DNA of 64,000 nucleotides from the NCBI RefSeq assembly GCF_023856365.1, contig NC_064543.1, forward strand, positions 3,431,952 through 3,495,951, read 5' to 3'. The stretch comes from Brienomyrus brachyistius (Eukaryota; Chordata; Actinopteri; Osteoglossiformes; Mormyridae). The position numbers were made by a program, and so were the translations under genes. The notes under the pieces were generated by a model. It did no database searches and was not told the origin of the DNA. It was given only the letters and a program-made list of their open reading frames with translations. Below are positions 1 to 10,849 of the stretch, piece after piece (the first letter of the stretch is position 1; every line of letters starts with the position of its first letter).

Positions 1-122
1 GCCTGTGTATGGATCGTCTCTCCCTTCCGGCTGTACAATCATGACGCTTGATTTTACTACTGGGGCATGAGTGCATGGCACCTCCGTTTAGCCCTCAGGC
101 TGGAGCCGATCTGAGTGCTTAC

Positions 123-224
123 CACACACCCCAGCCAGGGATCCCCACTGTCTGGATGATGCTGATCACCACCTGGGCCATAAAGACGAAGAAAAACGCC
201 ATGAAGTTGAAGGAGCTGTCAGTC
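123..224 (-). CDS. scamp5: SCAMP5 coding exon 4, last in window (membrane segment 3)
   Basis: The exon follows a CACAG acceptor and ends at a GTAAGC donor (122-117). It encodes the T-D-S-S-F-N-F block and a hydrophobic helix ending IPGWGV, plus the first two bases of a Cys codon. Its length, 102 nt (1 + 33 codons + 2), fits the phase of the previous exon exactly. No further SCAMP5 exon is visible in positions 1-122. Confidence 0.9.
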
Positions 225-3207
225 CTGTGTGGGGGAAGAAAAAAGGTGTTTTCAGCCATGTTGCCCCCATGTGGGCATGATCCAGCAGTGCCGATTCCAT
301 CTGGGCACGTGCTGTGAAATACAACTATGGCTCAGCGGCATATGCAGTTGTTTTATTTTAATACCTTAAAGTAAAACACAAATATTTTGCAGCGATGGAT
401 TTGCTGTAACCTTCCACTTGAAACTATTTTAGGAAGCAGGCTCAGATTTCTCTGACTACAAACTCCTCATATTTATCTGACTGTGAGTTTGGCAGATTGT
501 ATCCCTCAAAGTTCTCTAACTGGACTTGGCGGCTGCTATTCCTCGCATTTATCTGACTGTGAAGTCGGTAGTTTCTCTTCGCCGCTTTGCCAGTCGTGAC
601 AAGCGCATCACCAAAACAAGGCAATCAGCAGTTTTGTTTCTTGCTGTCCCTTTGCCTCTGCCTGCTCCTGACCCTCTCAACACAGATCAGTAAACCTGAC
701 AAATTTCAGGCAATCTTGATGTATTATTCAAATGGGTTTCTGTGGCACAGCCATTGTGAAAAGGAGGGAGGGGAAATAGGACAACAAGCACTGACCCACT
801 AGGTTTTGGGTCCTAGATATACTACTGAGGAAGGTACTTATCCGGAATAGCTATAAAACCTAAAAACAGGAATATATCTGACAGCTCCTGACAGGAAAGT
901 TATGCCATAATAAACACTTAAAAGAACTTAGGACAACATGTGCTAGGGCTGCACAATATCAAGTCACGATTATATGCCGAATGTGCAATTATCTCAAAGT
1001 CTTTTGATGCTGGGCATAAATATTTGCCCATCACCGGGTTTTCAGTACTATGCGGACATTTACTTGCGGCCACAATTTGCTAGTTACGCCTAAAATATTA
1101 GTAATATGTATAAATTCGGCGTATCCTTATGTTTAATGACCTTCTGAAACTTTAACATACCTTTAACACTTTAACATAACTTTAATAGTACCGCCACACC
1201 ACCGACATCTTTTTACCTTGTTTATCCACAACATCTTTAAAAACCTTTAAAGGATGTTGTGGCTGTTGAGCTGTCCCTTTCTTCACCACCATTTCAGTGC
1301 ATGTCGCTTCCATGATATACCAAAACAGTAGCATGTGGCGTTCTACGCTAAACGAATTTCATAAACATAAGGAGACCCTGAATTTATAAAGATTACTAAC
1401 TTTCTGCCATCACAATACATCTCTCATTAATATTTTAGGTGCACTACTAATATAGTAACCAAATTGTGAGCGTAAGTAAACGCCATATAGTACCGAAAAG
1501 CTGGTGTCCGCACAAATGTTTCGCCCATCATATATAGCTCTGGCGATTATTGCACATGTGTCACATAATCACTATTACATCGCGAAGTGATATCATGCAG
1601 CCCTAAAATGTGCAAACAGAAAGCAAGGGCTAGAAGCAAACTATGAATCTTTTGGAGGAACATCCAAGCCCTGGTGTAACCCACGTACTTGAAGGCCTTG
1701 TAGATTGGCCGAAACCAGCAGACGTAAGAGCAGGGCGTGAAGAGAATGAGCCAGATGATGGACATCCCAAAGTTGGTGGCTCCTCCTCCGCCACACATCC
1801 AGGCAAAGCAGCCAATCAAATTGACGGCCAGTGTGGCACTGTTTACTGCAAGAGCACAGACAGCATGTTCTCAGCGGACCACCCTCAACATGGGATACAG
1901 AACCAGCAGCCCCAGAAACACAGAGAGCAGGCTGAAGTCTCCCTCGAAGACCCAACAGATCACGTGGTAAAAGGCAGAGCAGCTACAGACAAGGCCCAGC
2001 CTTCTAAATCCCCATCCCTCTGAATTTTCACTTTACTGTTCGAAGACAGAGGAAGTGAAATGAGTGAAAAACTGTGACACTTGTGCAGTTTGGCATTTCA
2101 CTGTTAACGTTCATTGCTGGTTCTGACAGAAAATTTCTCTCTGTGAAACAATCCATTCTATGATCCCGAGGAGTCGTGGGCCCCTGCTTCACGGCAGCCA
2201 GACTATTCTTATTAAATTACACTTGGAGCACACGTAGTTTACATCACACCTCGTAATGTAACACAAGAGCAGAGGGCAAGCTAATCATAGAAGAGAGTTA
2301 GTGAAAGAAAATCAAGACCACAGCACCACAAAAGTCTGAAGGCAGGCACAAGCCAAAATCGCTCACTGTATACGGAAACAGTTATCACCCGGAAAAACAA
2401 AAGAGACAGGATACAGGATACCTTTTTACAGACTTATGCAGCAGATCTGTAAAAAAGTAAAAGGCCAATACGACAACAAAGCCTGATAAGACAGAAAGAC
2501 ATTCAGAGACTGACATCACAAATTTTATTTTTACCAGAATGACTCCCAGTTTCCTATGCATTGCAGTATGGACACCTGAAGGACTGGATGCTGTTAAAAA
2601 AGTAACAAGACCGACCCCATGAGCCTGGGGGAGGAGAGCAGAACAGACGTCAACACGCCAGCAGCCTGGAACGAATGTCTACTCACAAATCCACAGATGG
2701 TAGAGCCTCTTGCACATGGTTCGGTGCAGCTCCGGGATTTCATTGAAGTCCTGGTAGAAGCATGGCTTCACGGGAATGAATCCAGGCAGAGGAGGGAAGT
2801 TGTTTTCTACCACAAACAGGACAGTCACTTTCAACTTTACAACACTGTGGGATAACTGACTGCTATGCAACCCTATTATTCAAATCACGGTCCTCGAGGT
2901 CCGAGCACTGCTGGTTTTCCAGCCTTCCTTTACCCGTGAGCCAGGTGTGAAGCCTCTGACCAATCAGAATCAGTGATTATTAAACTGACTACCTGGGAGA
3001 ATTGAAAACAAGGCCTGGATTTGGAATCGAGGTCCAGATTTTGAAGAACCCTGCTATACAACATGAGAGTCGCAGCATTTAACAGGACTATTACAAGTTT
3101 TATCAGGAAGTGTTAACATATTTTCATAATTAATTATTGACTAAATGCTGGGAATTCAGCACATTATTTAACAAAAATGAAAAGTATTTCACAGTATTAC
3201 CTGCCAT
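123..3207 (-). CDS. scamp5: SCAMP5-like secretory carrier membrane protein, 5' half of gene (4 coding exons)
   Basis: Four minus-strand exons (3201-3207, 2687-2806, 1689-1845, 123-224) join in frame and give residues 1-128 of a protein that is about 235 residues in the family; the remaining exons lie left of the window. The product starts [12 protein letters not shown], has the conserved N-terminal block with KPCFYQDF, membrane segments 1 and 2, the family's E-peptide region [11 protein letters not shown] between segments 2 and 3, and segment 3 ending IPGWGVC. SCAMPs are four-pass proteins of recycling and synaptic vesicles; SCAMP5 is the short neuronal form without N-terminal NPF repeats, acting in exocytosis and synaptic-vesicle endocytosis. 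The IPGWGVC and [10 protein letters not shown] wording fits SCAMP5 better than SCAMP1 or SCAMP4. The gene points away from IGDCC4. Which fish paralogue (5a or 5b) cannot be decided here. Confidence 0.88.
225..1688 (-). other. SCAMP5 intron 3
   Basis: No coding sequence is visible on either strand. The distal 660 bases are a MITE (see 944-1605). The remainder is unique-looking AT-rich sequence. Confidence 0.7.
944..1605. mobile_element. MITE with TAGGGCTGCA terminal inverted repeats
   Basis: The ends are exact 10-bp inverted repeats, tagggctgca at 944-953 and tgcagcccta at 1596-1605, and the similarity extends inward (cacaatatcaagtca against gaagtgatatca). The interior carries further inverted blocks (cttatgtttaatg near 1129 against cataaacataagg near 1359), so it can fold back on itself. 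It has no coding capacity. A TA target is possible. Related partial copies start at 25883 and near 37835. It ends 84 bp from a SCAMP5 exon. Confidence 0.75.
1689..1845 (-). CDS. scamp5: SCAMP5 coding exon 3 (membrane segments 1-2 and E-peptide)
   Basis: The exon runs from a ctcttgcag acceptor to a GTACGTGG donor. It encodes [15 protein letters not shown], the glycine-rich GGGGATNFG turn, [15 protein letters not shown] and FRPIYKAFK. The amphipathic [10 protein letters not shown] segment is the SCAMP signature that faces the cytosol. Length 157 nt (2 + 51 codons + 2) joins perfectly with both neighbours; the last Lys codon is split AA/G. Confidence 0.93.
1846..2686 (-). other. SCAMP5 intron 2
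   Basis: AT-rich non-coding sequence; I see no recognised repeat or coding region. Confidence 0.6.
2687..2806 (-). CDS. scamp5: SCAMP5 coding exon 2 (N-terminal cytosolic block)
   Basis: The exon begins after a gtag acceptor and ends at GTGAGTAG. It encodes [20 protein letters not shown], then N-E-I-P-E, the basic C-K-R-L-Y block and L-W-I just before the first membrane segment. The conserved Pro-rich start and KPCFYQDF identify the SCAMP N-terminus. The final T joins TA of the next exon to make Leu in W-I-L-N-S. Confidence 0.92.
2880..3065. repeat. Decayed fish interspersed repeat
   Basis: The segment starts cggtcctcgaggtccgagca and ends cgaggtccagattttgaag, wording typical of short non-coding fish elements with near-inverted ends. 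It has no coding capacity and lies in the first SCAMP5 coding intron. Confidence 0.4.
3201..3207 (-). CDS. scamp5: SCAMP5 start exon, 7 coding bases (ATGGCAG)
   Basis: On the minus strand ATG-GCA-G is followed directly by a GTAATA donor. Spliced to the exon at 2806 it gives M-A-E-N-N-F-P-P-L, close to the MAEK-V-NNFPPLP start I recall for mammalian SCAMP5. The phase (one base left over) is what the next exon needs. A possible acceptor lies about 25 bases upstream (ctaaccag), so the exon may be short. Because only seven bases are coding, this is an inference. Confidence 0.55.
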
Positions 3208-3949
3208 TAAGTAAACTGGATGTATTCCTCTGGTTAGTCTCCTAACAGTTTTCTTTTTTCTTTCCTGAATTTGACAAAAATGAAAATAAAGATCCATCAT
3301 TGTAGTTTTGTCTAATACCTGGTAAAGCAGTGGAAACACAGTACCCCATACCCTTTATGTGGAGGGGGTGCAGAGGCGTACATGCCATCCTGACATAAAC
3401 AGAACACATCATACTACATACATCCTATACCCAGCAGATGGCCCCTTTTACGCGTTAAGCCATTTGGTTGTTGAAATAAGTGACATGAAAATATTGCAAA
3501 TCGTTAAGCTGTCTTTGAATGGGCATGATTTCGCTGCAAATTCGAGCGGGCCTGAAACAGAAAAAAAGACCTCTGAACAGTCATCACTGTCGCACATTTA
3601 AAAAGGGGGGAGGGGTGGGGATTCACAAGCACTACACAGCCGTGTTATGGCAAAGCCAAAAACCGCATAACGGCAACGTAAAAAACAGACCAAAAATAAA
3701 TTAATTAATTTCGGCATAGCTGGGGCATGCACCAGGCAGACACAAAACTATAATCTGTGATTCTCCTATTGTGATTCTCCGGCTGGCAGTCTTACAGCGG
3801 AATGACCTAAGGGTTTGGAGCCTGGAATTACACTGGACATCCAACATAATCTTCTTACCTCCTTCTCAGCGCAGGAATGTGGCTACAATGCAAGGTCCCC
3901 TAACTGCATGCTATGGCCCGACTTTTCATCAGATGCGCGAATAAAATGC

Positions 3950-4250
3950 TTTAATCTGCGGACACGTGCTTGCTGCGCCCGTTACTTTGAATTCGATCAC
4001 ACCGAAGGTGAGAGTCGAAGGATTATCTAAATGCTTGGCTACCTCAGTCCGCTGTCCGTCACGGGTCCGTCACCGCGGGATGAGCCAATCAGAGGTCCCC
4101 GCAGCAATCGCGATAACTCCCTCCCTCGCCTGTCTCCGCCCCTCACGGAGGTGCTGCTCTCCGCGGTGCTGAACAGCGCAGTAGGATAGGGAGTCGTCGC
4201 TGTTTATCGAAGTGGCAGCTGCTTTCGTAGTTACGTAGTATCGTGGGTGA
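3950..4250 (-). promoter_or_regulatory. GC-rich probable SCAMP5 promoter / 5' UTR region
   Basis: This block is much richer in CG dinucleotides than its AT-rich surroundings and contains a CCAAT-type motif (gccaatcaga, 4084-4093). It lies upstream of the SCAMP5 start exon and about 14 kb from IGDCC4. A possible untranslated donor lies on the minus strand near 3857 (gaaggag then gtaaga). The transcription start cannot be fixed by eye. Confidence 0.45.
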
Positions 4251-4874
4251 TACAGGGCTAAACAAACCACCAGGCACAGTATATGACTTGTCAATCTGTA
4301 ATATATTTGAAGAAAAAAACCTATCTGGTCTATTTAGCAATGAGGTCATGCGTAATAAAACAGATGACCCATAGGTGACGTCATTCATGTGCAGAATGGG
4401 GCTTTTACTGGTTTTATCTAGTTCGCATAAGCACATAATAGTTAATAACGTAAGTGGCCGAGTAAAACTATGTCCATGACTATTGTTGCATTTTGAGTTT
4501 ACCGACTTTCATTGTAGAACTTTTTGCAGTACAAAGATGTGTGTGGTCTTTTAAAATTTGTCGTGGTCCGTGTATGTGCTGTGTGATGGACTAGCATCCC
4601 GTCCAAGGTGGGCACCAGCTGCCTGAGATAGGCGCAGTCACCTAAGCAGTAATACCGGACAGTATTCCAAAAGGAAAATACAGTAACTAGTTTCGTGTTA
4701 TGAGCTGTCAAAAGATGGCGCCATTGACCTTGTCATTACTGAAGTTGGTATTTAAACAGCCATGGTATATTTAACGAATGTTTTGTGACTTTTTTGTCCT
4801 TCATAACGAATGCTGTAAAACTACAATTTTTCCAAAACCTTGTAGTGAATATTCAAGACACCTTGGAACAGGTC

Positions 4875-4875
<1 letters not shown>

Positions 4876-4950
<75 letters not shown>
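4876..4950. repeat. (CA)n microsatellite
   Basis: About 37 CA units with one CG interruption, abutting a SINE fragment. Confidence 0.95.
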
Positions 4951-4953
<3 letters not shown>

Positions 4954-5215
4954 TGTGGGGGGAAACCGGAGTACCCGGAGGAAACCCCACTCCGACTGGG
5001 TCACATGTGTGTGGAGTTTGCATGTTCTCCCCATGTCGTCGTGGGGTTTCCTCCGGGCATGCGTGAATGAATGGTGTGTGTGTGTGCCTTGCGATGGGCT
5101 GGTCCCCCATCCTGGGTTGTTCCCTGCTTCGTGCCCATTGATTCCAGGATAGGCTCCGGACCCCCCGCGACCCAATAGGATAAGCGGTTTGGAAAATGGA
5201 TGGATGGATGGATGG
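4951..5215 (+). mobile_element. Rearranged tRNA-derived SINE copy (head missing)
   Basis: Positions 4990-5215 match the body of the complete copy at 10850-11206 (tttgcatgttctccccatg, gcgatgggctgg, cataggctccggacc-type end, then ggatggatgg). The leading piece 4951-4990 is the reverse complement of the element's own middle: cccggaggaaacccca at 4975-4990 pairs with tggggtttcctccggg at 5042-5057. The copy is therefore internally inverted. Confidence 0.75.
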
Positions 5216-5243
5216 ATGGATGGATATATATATATATGTGTGT

Positions 5244-5282
<39 letters not shown>

Positions 5283-5284
5283 AG
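5198..5284. repeat. (GGAT)n / (TA)n / (TG)n compound microsatellite
   Basis: The tetranucleotide tail of the SINE runs into a short TA run and then a TG run ending gcgtgagcggg, where the next element begins. Confidence 0.9.
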
Positions 5285-5565
5285 CGGGTATACCTATCCT
5301 TATGGATACACAATGTCCCCATAACGTGATAAATATCCATTTTTTTTCCCTTATGGGGGCTGGTTTCCTGGTCCCCATAAGGGAAAACTTTATTTTATAA
5401 AAATCAGTGACTGCTATGAAAAAGTTCAAAATGCAAAAACTATTGTACTTTACTTGGTTACTTATGGTTATGGTTAGGGCAGGGTGGGGGTTAAGGTTGT
5501 CATAGCTAGCATTTTTCTCATAGAAGTGAATGAGCGGCCCCATATATACCCTATATGTATACCCT

Positions 5566-5567
<2 letters not shown>
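5285..5567. mobile_element. TG-linked MITE, copy A
   Basis: The left end (gggtatacctatccttatgg) and the right end (tatgtataccctac, degraded) are inverted relative to each other, and both sides are TG microsatellite. The interior has the family block ttacttatggttatggttag and gttaaggttgtcatag. A cleaner copy lies at 47155-47405. It has no coding capacity. Confidence 0.7.

Positions 5568-5600
<33 letters not shown>
5568..5600. repeat. (TG)n microsatellite
   Basis: About 15 GT units directly after the MITE. Confidence 0.9.
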
Positions 5601-5601
<1 letters not shown>

Positions 5602-6589
5602 TGCACACAGTGCCACAAGTGCACATGAAAACAGCATTCAATAAAAACATGAAATCACTACGTGCTTCTTCTTAGTTCCCTGCCTCTTTTATTACCTTCA
5701 ATCTGTAAATGTATGTATACTATACGGACAAAAGTATCATTCAATTCAAGTGTTTTAATCAGACCCACTGCCTGAGGCAGGTTTACAAACATTTGTGAAA
5801 GAATAGTAAGTCAGTTCATGAAATTTATTCTGTACTAGATATAGATACAGTTGGCTGTAAGTGGTATTATTGCAAAATGGAAGCATTTAACTCAACCATG
5901 AAGTGTCAGACCACGTAAAGTAACAGAGCTGGGTTGTTGAGGCACATAGGGTGTAAAAGTCGCCAAATCTCTGTTGACTCATTAACTGCAGAGTTCCAAA
6001 CATCCTCTGGCATTGACTCCAACACAAAACCTGCAGTAGGTGCTTCATGGAATGGGCTTCCATGGCCTAGCAGCTGTATGCAAACCTCACATCACCAAGA
6101 GCAATGCCAAGCGTTGGATGGAGTGGTGTGAAGCACACCGTCACTGGACTCTGGCACAGCAGAAATGTGTTCTGTGGAGTAGCGAATTGCATTTTTTTTG
6201 TCTGGCAGTTTGATGAACGAGTCTGGGATTGACGGATGCCAGGAGAACGTTACCTACCTGACCACATTGTGCCAACTGTAAAGTTTGGTGGAGGAGGGAT
6301 AATGGTATGAGGTGGTTTTTCAAGGGCTGGGTTAGGCCCCTTAGTTCCATTGAAGGGAACTCTTAATGCTTCACACCAAGACATTTTGGATGATTTTATG
6401 CTTCCAACTATTGTGAGAACAGTCAGGGGGAAAACCCTATTTTGTTCCAGCATGACTGTGCCCCAGTGTACAAAGTAAGGTCCATAAAGACATGTTTGGG
6501 TGACTTTGCCCACACCGAGCTCTGCCTTAACCCCATCAAACACTTGTGGGAGAAGAGAGATTGCGAGCCCAGCCTTCAGAATTAGAATT

Positions 6590-6816
6590 TAGAGATCAGT
6601 GGTCATTGTTGACACACCACAGCGCACAACAACGAAATGTGTCCTCTGCATTTAACCCATATGTGACATCATGACATAGCAGAGGGCAGCTAATTCAGCG
6701 CCCAGGGAGCAATGCTTGGGGGCGATACCTTGCTGGTCGGGGATTCGAACCTTTCAATTTCAATCTTTCAATTACAAGTGTGCTTCCCTAACCATTAAGC
6801 CACCACTGCCCACAAT
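6590..6816 (-). mobile_element. tRNA-derived SINE inserted in the Tc1 element
   Basis: Read on the minus strand, the head has an A-box-like tggcttaatggttaggg and a B box ggttcgaatcc (plus 6741-6751). The tail contains gggttaaatgcagaggacac and ttcgttgttgtgcgctgtgg, which are typical of a common fish SINE. It ends at the broken transposase at about 6585. Confidence 0.7.
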
Positions 6817-6865
6817 AGTGGGCATCAAAACACAGGCACCCATATGCCATGACATTGTTTGATAA

Positions 6866-6937
6866 TGCCGTGACTCGGATTCGAACCGAGGTTGCTGCGG
6901 CCACAACGCAGAGTACTAACCACTATACGATCACGGC
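6866..6937 (-). tRNA. tRNA-His (anticodon GTG)
   Basis: This 72-base minus-strand gene folds as a cloverleaf: acceptor GCCGTGA paired with TCACGGC, D arm with A box (TCGTATAGTGGTTAGTAC), anticodon arm CTGCG-TTGTGGC-CGCAG with GTG at 6904-6902, and T arm CCTCG-GTTCGAAT-CCGAG carrying the B box. By memory it matches the standard vertebrate tRNA-His(GTG) base for base, with no intron. There is no immediate TTTT run; the nearest on the transcribed strand is about 36 bases downstream (6830-6827). It lies inside the dead Tc1 element, so it may be a functional gene or a recent tRNA-derived insertion. Confidence 0.9.
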
Positions 6938-7184
6938 GAGCTACCGGGGCGCTATATGTCCCATGCTACTATCTGACCTCACAAATGCTCTTCTGGATGA
7001 ATGGGCAAAATCCCACAGACACTCTCCAAAGAAAAAGAAAGCCTTCCCAGAAGAATGGTAGCTGTTGTACATACAAAGTGGGGACCAACTGTATATTGAT
7101 GCCTATGAATTTAGAATGTGATGCCATAAAAGTTCCAGTAGATGTAATGGTCAGGTGTCTCAATACGTTTGTCTATACAGTGTA

Positions 7185-10100
7185 CATGTACCTCGTGACT
7201 ACCGGTGTGTATTACTCAGTACGAGGCCCCTGATGTCCATGAATCAATGCAACTGGGCAGAACCAGAGATGGCTCTGGAACTGCTTGTGCCAATACTCTG
7301 GGCCTGGACACCAGCAGTTCTTCAGCCCCATGTGTCCTTATATAATATCTGCTGAACATCTGCCCAGTTATGAGCCTCATCCTTTGTTAACATCACCCAT
7401 CAAGCCGACCAGTCATGCTTTCTTTCAGTATTTGCCAAGTCGACACCTCCTGAGTATTGATCATTCCAGAACATGTGAAGGAGAAGGTCTCCCTCTTTAT
7501 TGTCCATGGCATTATGCCATAGATCTGCTACATGGTATAGACCACCATGGCATAGACCACCAATTCGGACCTGCGACAGACTCCAAGACAACTGCCTACG
7601 GGTGAATCGACACCTCTGCCCCTTCTTTGCCAGATGTGGTCCAACAGATAGCTACAGACTTTACTACTGATTTGTCTCTATCCCACGGCCACACAGTTCG
7701 GATTTCCGATGCTACAGTACCGAGCAGACTGGGAGGGGTACGGTCCTGAAGAGCAGTCATAGATTCTGGCAGGGGATATATTGGACCCAGTTCTCATAGC
7801 AGATTTTCATCAAGACCACCCTGTGTGGTATTTCCTGTGCGAACAGTTAAATGCTACTTGCTTTCATTCACTCCCTATGAGATATGATGAGTACAATGCT
7901 GGACTGAGCAGTTCTCTCTGTTGTATGAATTGATAGCTGCCATCCCATTTACCTTCTGCTTGGATACTGTTATGGTTTTGGATTCTGATTTGGCTTTTGG
8001 TCAATACACGACTGTGGACCTATCCCCGATTCATTAAACATGAATCCTACGGGAAAGTTAGCCTCAATCAGTTTTATATGAAAACTCCAGGCAAATTCTG
8101 GGATTTGTGTCTGTTATGTGTGAACAGACAGCAGGATGACAACATTCTCTTGTTTTGTTTGTATAAGACCTTGTAACGATTAGCAACATTAAGCAATATT
8201 CCACGGACTGTAATACAGTACGTGTGATGTCATGCCACACTAGCAACACTAGAGGAGGCAATTTACCCTCTATAAATACAGAAGAGACCCCAGCTGATAT
8301 AATTATCTGGGCATACTCGAAGACTGTGACCCAAAATCATGCATCACACTAGTTGCCTGCAGTAGGCGGAAAGAAGCAGAAAGCATGTGGAACTGCTGTG
8401 CAGAGTGATTAAATGTATTCCGCAGTCTACACACAAATACAGCCATTTACACAGCCACTCAGACAGGAGACACAAAATGCTGGAGACGGGCAAGGCCCCC
8501 TCAACACGACGGTCTTAAATATTAAACTTCCTGCGACAAGCTATAAATACTGAACAGCCAAGAAGTGGAAAGTCACCTCGGATTCTTCACCGGCTTACAG
8601 TCTTTGCTTAGACACATTTCAGGAAACGGAGATTCAGTTCTATAAACAAATAACATGTTTTTCAAAACTTCACACTGCAAGATACCACATACAAATACAT
8701 ACAAAAATAGAACCTGGACTGTACTGTGCCGATTTTCATTTATGAAAATATGAATTACACTTTTTCCTGATGGTTTACACGTCTCGATTAATTAATCAAT
8801 GGCTCACGTGAACATCGCAGATCCATATACTTTGTTTCCACGGTTGTATCATTACTACTGTTTCATTACAGTAATCAATTCAGATGCACATATTTTGCAA
8901 AACTGTACATACATATTTCTGGGACAGTAACACAACTATCAATGTGAGTGCAGCTATTTTTACTGGAACACCTAAGCCAGCAATTAAAACAAGAAGTTAA
9001 TTCAGCACACACATCACCTGCATAACACAATAAACTAAAATGATGAACTCAGTTCCTTACATATCCTTTAGTATATAAATGTAACGTAAAGAGTGAGGGA
9101 ACAGAATGGATACAGAATGAAAGAGATATAGGAAGACACAGGGAGACAAGGAAGAAACAGCTACATATCAAGAAAGATAAGCGTCATTGACCGTGGCATG
9201 CATGAAAGAGGCTGGGCAGCAAGTCCAGTCCAGTTTGAGCTGGTTTACTGTAGCTGGAATCATTAGGAGATTTTGTGATGAAAACAGGTAAGTCTCAAGG
9301 TACAGTTACATAATTGTGGCTTTTCTATATTTAGGAGAATATTTTCACTGTACCCACCCTGCAGAATTAAAAACAAAAAACATGAAATGGTGGGAGAAAT
9401 CTTCACTTCAGCCCAGAGCAAGAAGAAGATCAATGTAAAGATGCCAAGGCTGTCTTTGTAAATAGAAATGCAAAATTAAGGTTAACGAAATAGTGCCATC
9501 AAACTCAGAGAGGCACAAAGACAAATCTTAGTGGACAATCGCATGGTCTTTAATATATATAGTGTCACTATATAGACTATTGATCAAGTACTTAGGAGAA
9601 ACAGTATATCGATTCCATTTGAGAAGAACACAGAGCATGTGAGAAATACAGTATGCAACATGCGTATGGACAAGTGAATATCACTTTACAGCACTCAGTA
9701 ATTGCATTGAAAATTTCCAAAACTGACAATCAGTTTTGCTGTTTTTGAGAGGAAACTGCCAATTACCTAAAGTCAAGCTTCCTCATCATATATTACAGTG
9801 TTGGAAACCAAAACTCACTCAGTCTTAATGTAATCCAACAGAGAACTTTCATTAACGCTGCTTGTACCTTGGGGATGTTTCTCAGAGTCCACTTCTGTAT
9901 GGTAAATTACACTGAAAGGTGCAGCTAGGGGACAATCGGCAGACGCTTGAGGGTACAACCCCAGCGACATGCAAAGGTACAAAGTGGTTCTCCTTTACTC
10001 TCTGACACCGTATGGCCTTTTTGGGATGAAATCTAGTGTTTGACTGCACACTACATAGTATAAACCAACATGTGGACTGCATGACCCTCAACTGCTCTTA

Positions 10101-10849
10101 CTCCCTTTCTCCTTTTCAAATAAGCCCCACACTCTCTAGGGGACCTTGACCTGGATTTCAACCAGCGTGCCTTAACCTGATTGTATCTGCCCCTACCCTG
10201 GATCTCCCACACAGCAATCCTATAGTAGCGCCAATCCCCGTGACCCCTCAACCTCCTTTTTCTGAAATTTTGCTTAATAAATAGACAGTTACGATCTATT
10301 TTGGAATTCACAAATAACTACTATCTAAGTCTTCTTCTCGCATGCGTTGTTTGTCTTGGGGGGGGGGGGGGGGTGGGCAGAAGGGGTCAGGTTTCACATA
10401 TCCCTCCTCCACACACTGTCAAACAAACCACTCTGTAAATCCTCTCTAGGAAATTAGTTGGACTGATGTAAATAGCTAGACAAGTAACCTTTCTCAGCTG
10501 CTATTTGGAATAACGTTAAGTATGGATATGTGTTCATTGAATTGAAAATAAATGGTCATAATTTGTACAGAGGCCTGTGTGTCCCTGAAGGAAGGTCAAA
10601 AGCAGATATCTCATTTAGAAATTCAGTATGGCAGCACAAATCTGTATCCCTCCCCCATCAATGAAGTCATTAAGATCCATTCAGAGTTAAAACGGGCCAC
10701 ACTGTCATCTCCGGTCCAGAATCAATCCCACAAGCATGCCTTAAACTGTGATTAATGCTTCTTGCTCAGTCTTTGTCTAGCTTCCTGGTTTTGAATATTT
10801 ACCTCTTGCTTTTTTAGAAATATTTTCCACTTTCATTGGTGTTGCAAGT
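7185..10849. other. Spacer, no gene recognised
   Basis: Mostly AT-rich sequence with no splice-ready coding exon on either strand. It includes a 16-base G run at 10358-10373. Short open frames here look random. Older decayed repeats are likely at 7200-8000 but I cannot name them. Confidence 0.55.

Larger units (their letters stand above)
5930..7063 (+). pseudogene. Tc1-like transposase pseudogene (frameshifted, split)
   Basis: Across shifting frames the plus strand reads pieces of a Tc1 transposase: a K-R-W-M-E-W-C-E-A-H-R-H-W-T-L segment near 6105-6155, M-P-G-E-R-Y-L-P-D and V-P-T-V-K-F-G-G-G near 6237-6298, GPLVPLKGTLNAS near 6335-6372, and a decayed L-N-P-I-K-H-L-W motif near 6527-6550, the site of the third DDE residue. 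After the insertion, SDLTNALLDEWAK (about 6971-7010) gives the C-terminal helix. Stops and frameshifts occur throughout. Confidence 0.85.
5718..7184 (+). mobile_element. Dead Tc1/mariner-type transposon, interrupted by SINE and tRNA
   Basis: The left end (tatacggacaaaagtat) and right end (atacgtttgtctata) are near-inverted terminal repeats of Tc1 type. Between them both strands of evidence agree: transposase-like coding remnants on the plus strand and a typical 3' tail (tgatgccataaaagttcc, gtaatggtcaggtgtctcaa). A block of about 380 bases (roughly 6580-6955) holding a SINE and tRNA-His splits the transposase. The element cannot code for active protein. Confidence 0.85.

Noticed and set aside
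1641..1955. Open frame of 104 codons on the minus strand overlapping a SCAMP5 exon
   Set aside because: It is a shifted-frame shadow; the SCAMP5 frame in the same place has the family motifs and exact splice phases.
3857..3870. Minus-strand GCTGAGAAGGAG before GTAAGA as the SCAMP5 start exon
   Set aside because: It resembles A-E-K-E but has no ATG in front, carries a stop in the frame needed and has the wrong phase; at most an untranslated exon.
4801..5624. Long minus-strand open frames rich in His-Thr
   Set aside because: They are translations of CA/TG microsatellites, a SINE and a MITE.
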